A DNA stretch of 64,000 nt from Fictibacillus terranigra (GTDB lineage Bacteria; Bacillota; Bacilli; Bacillales; Fictibacillaceae), in NCBI RefSeq assembly GCF_030412265.1, contig NZ_JAUHLN010000002.1, positions 682,001 through 746,000 on the forward strand, read 5' to 3'. How positions within the stretch are numbered: the stretch's first letter is position 1; every line of letters starts with the position of its first letter. The translations under genes were made by a program, and so were the position numbers. The notes beneath the pieces were generated by a model. The model saw only the letters and a program-made list of their open reading frames with translations. It did not search any database and was not told the DNA's origin. Positions 62,602-64,000 of this stretch are shown in pieces.

Positions 62602-63099
62602 ATGGGTTTATTTGATAATAATTGTGAAATGACAGCGGGAGCTCAGCATCATGATAGAAAATGTCATCCTTGCTGCAATGGCAATACAAGTCCAACTAGT
62701 TTTAATGCACTAGCTGGCACTGGCGGTCTTCATTTCGACCTCGCTCAAGCTGACGTTGCGAAACAGGTTACTGAAAGATGTATCACAATCAAGGATTCCT
62801 GTGATGTGTTTGTTGAAGTCGAGTCTGAACAAACTTCGATTGTCGTTCAAACGATGGTAAACGCGATCACTGTTGTAATTACGGCCACTCTATCAAACCT
62901 TGATCTGAATGATGATCTGCTTCAGGCAGATTTCCTGCAACTGTTCGAGCAAAAACAAGTAACACGCGACAAAATTTGCATTGAGAATTCAAGAGGCGTT
63001 CGAGTAGAAGCAGAAACTGAACAAGCGGCGATCGCTGTCCAAACGATGACCAATGTATTGACAGTAGTTCTTACGTTAATTGCTTCCAACGCATCCTAA
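62602..63099 (+). CDS. cotX: Spore coat protein X-like
   Basis: 165 residues. After a Cys/His-rich start (CEMTAGAQHHDRKCHPCCNG) there are two copies of the CotX/CotV domain. The first is DVAKQVTERCITIKDSCDVFVEVESEQTSIVVQT and the second is QKQVTRDKICIENSRGVRVEAETEQAAIAVQT. In B. subtilis CotX belongs to the insoluble outermost coat (crust) with CotV, W, Y and Z. AGGGGG precedes the ATG and a terminator follows. Confidence 0.88.
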   Translation: MGLFDNNCEMTAGAQHHDRKCHPCCNGNTSPTSFNALAGTGGLHFDLAQADVAKQVTERCITIKDSCDVFVEVESEQTSIVVQTMVNAITVVITATLSNLDLNDDLLQADFLQLFEQKQVTRDKICIENSRGVRVEAETEQAAIAVQTMTNVLTVVLTLIASNAS

Positions 63100-63104
63100 T
63101 TATA

Positions 63105-63138
63105 AAATACACCTGAATGAAAGTTCAGGTGTTTTTTC
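63105..63138 (+). terminator. Terminator after the cotX-like gene
   Basis: ACACCTGAA / TTCAGGTGT stem followed by TTTTTTCT. Confidence 0.88.
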
Positions 63139-63195
63139 TAATCCATTTGTTGTCCTGATGCATATATTAAATAAAAGAAGGGAGGTTTCTTCATT

Positions 63196-63432
63196 TTGAA
63201 TAATGAAAAAAATAATCAAAATAACCCTTCGTTCGAAGAAACAAAATTGCTTGTCCAAAGTCTTTTTATAAAACACGGAATCACGAAAGAGAAGCTCCAA
63301 GCCGTGACCGAAGAACAGAAACAGCAACTAAAAGATACGATTGACCAATTAAACAGCATGGCTGAGACATTAAAAAATCCAGCAAAAGCAAATAAAACAA
63401 AGGCTCGACGCAGAAAAAGATTTGAAAGATAA
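63196..63432 (+). CDS. 78-residue basic coat-associated protein (CotW position)
   Basis: TTG start behind GGGAGG. Asn/Gln-rich start (NNEKNNQNNPSFEETKLLVQ), a helical middle and a very basic end (KANKTKARRRKRFER). Its place between two CotX-type genes corresponds to cotW, but sequence similarity is not clear. Its stop lies 30 bp before the next gene. Confidence 0.65.
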   Translation: MNNEKNNQNNPSFEETKLLVQSLFIKHGITKEKLQAVTEEQKQQLKDTIDQLNSMAETLKNPAKANKTKARRRKRFER

Positions 63433-63461
63433 GCATGAGTAAACTTGTGGAGGTGAAAGAA

Positions 63462-63878
63462 ATGACACATGTAGATTACAGTATTGAACATCATTTAAAC
63501 GCTAATCATGATTGGAAGGCTCTTAACAACAATTCACCCCACCCCCTTCATCTTTCTGCAGAAGATTCAAATGTATTCATCACGCTTAGAGAGTCTTCGA
63601 ATGTGCGTATATTAGCCACTAGCTTATCCGACATTAAATCATTCGAGACTGCCATTAAATCCACGTTTCTTTTTGTGATCGATCACATCATCACTGACAC
63701 TGAAAATAAAGAAGAATTCATTCAGGATTTAATGACATTTACTGATTTGCAGCCAAAGAAAAAAATAAATATAGAAATTGAAAATTGCCGCAACATCATT
63801 GTCGATGCAACGGATAAGGAATTTTTCGCGGCTGCAGACCTAGCCTTGAACATTCTTTCAAATTTGATCAATGTTTAA
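63462..63878 (+). CDS. CotX/CotV-domain spore coat protein
   Basis: 138 residues. Carries two degenerate CotX-like units: the first ends DSNVFITLRESSNVRILATS and the second is KKINIEIENCRNIIVDATDKEFFAAADLALNILSNLI. ATG 63462 is chosen because GGAGGTG lies seven bases before it; a longer in-frame start at 63435 lacks a site. It probably builds the spore crust with the CotX-like protein. Confidence 0.78.
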   Translation: MTHVDYSIEHHLNANHDWKALNNNSPHPLHLSAEDSNVFITLRESSNVRILATSLSDIKSFETAIKSTFLFVIDHIITDTENKEEFIQDLMTFTDLQPKKKINIEIENCRNIIVDATDKEFFAAADLALNILSNLINV

Positions 63879-63895
63879 TCAAGTACAGCAGCTTT

Positions 63896-63935
63896 TAGAT
63901 CCCCTTATGGTCCTTGGTAACCAGAGGGGATTGTT
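63896..63935 (+). terminator. Terminator after the CotX/CotV-type gene
   Basis: GATCCCCT / AGGGGATT outer arms with an inner TGGT-CCTTGG-TAACCAGA hairpin, then GTTTTTATTT. Confidence 0.75.
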
Positions 63936-63994
63936 TTTATTTCCGGAACAGAACCATCCTAACTTTACAATACAGACTAAGAGGAGATGAATGG

Positions 63995-64000
63995 ATGAAG
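63995..64000 (+). CDS. Start of a further gene, cut by the window edge
   Basis: AGGAG is followed by ATGAAG at 63995 (another ATG at 63991). Too little remains to say more; a further coat gene is expected from context. Confidence 0.4.

Overview
The window is from the chromosome of a low-GC, endospore-forming member of the Bacillaceae. Gene order follows the Bacillus subtilis pycA-ftsW-ylaN-ylaL-phoH-ylaJ-ylaI-ylaH-typA-ylaF-suhB-yktB-speA-SR1-pdhDCBA-def-rpoY-rnjA-ktrC and ykuU-ykuT-ykuS-dapL-dapH-ccpC blocks. Spore coat genes and sporulation-type promoters confirm a spore former. The genus cannot be settled from the sequence alone; a Fictibacillus-like organism is a guess.

Layout. (1) 1-14,100: housekeeping genes, namely anaplerosis (pyc, truncated by the window edge), cell division (ftsW), iron and stress functions (ylaN, phoH, typA), an inositol-phosphatase relative, a nitronate monooxygenase and speA. 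(2) 14,100-20,900: the dual-function RNA gene sr1/SR1P with its promoter and likely CcpN and CcpA control sites, two small conserved proteins, and the pyruvate dehydrogenase operon pdhABCD read leftward. The operon has a palindrome over its promoter and a strong hairpin between pdhB and pdhC. (3) 21,100-35,900: def, rpoY-rnjA, ktrC, a 2-Cys peroxiredoxin, mscS, a CNNM transporter, the acetylase-branch lysine genes dapH-dapL, ccpC, an MFS and a cation-efflux pump, and a dehydrogenase next to the remnant of another.

(4) 36,290-53,642: a 17.35-kb integrated element bounded by a perfect 42-bp direct repeat that is the 5' half of a tRNA-Val(GAC) gene. It carries a full tyrosine integrase next to the right end, a second catalytic-domain-only tyrosine recombinase, an archaeo-eukaryotic-type primase, an FtsK-like DNA translocase overlapping a replication-relaxation protein, Cro/C1-type regulators, and an AimR-like (arbitrium) peptide receptor followed by a 13-codon ORF. 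It also has a small phage-derived set: tape-measure protein, BhlA-type holin, HNH endonuclease and a LexA-controlled YolD. No terminase, portal, capsid or recognisable relaxase is present, so it is neither a complete prophage nor an ordinary ICE. A perfect 33-bp inverted repeat brackets 9.4 kb of it. This element is the most interesting part of the window.

(5) 53,700-64,000: a spore-surface neighbourhood (Pro/Asn-rich protein, Cys-rich proteins, CotX-family proteins and small spore-type proteins) interleaved with pgpA, the yjcHGF trio and a YetF-type membrane protein.

How it works together: pdh feeds the TCA cycle, pyc refills oxaloacetate and CcpC senses citrate, so much of the left half is central carbon metabolism. 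In the element, AimR, the repressors and LexA probably decide between quiescence and excision. The host tRNA promoter stranded at the right end may read into the integrase.
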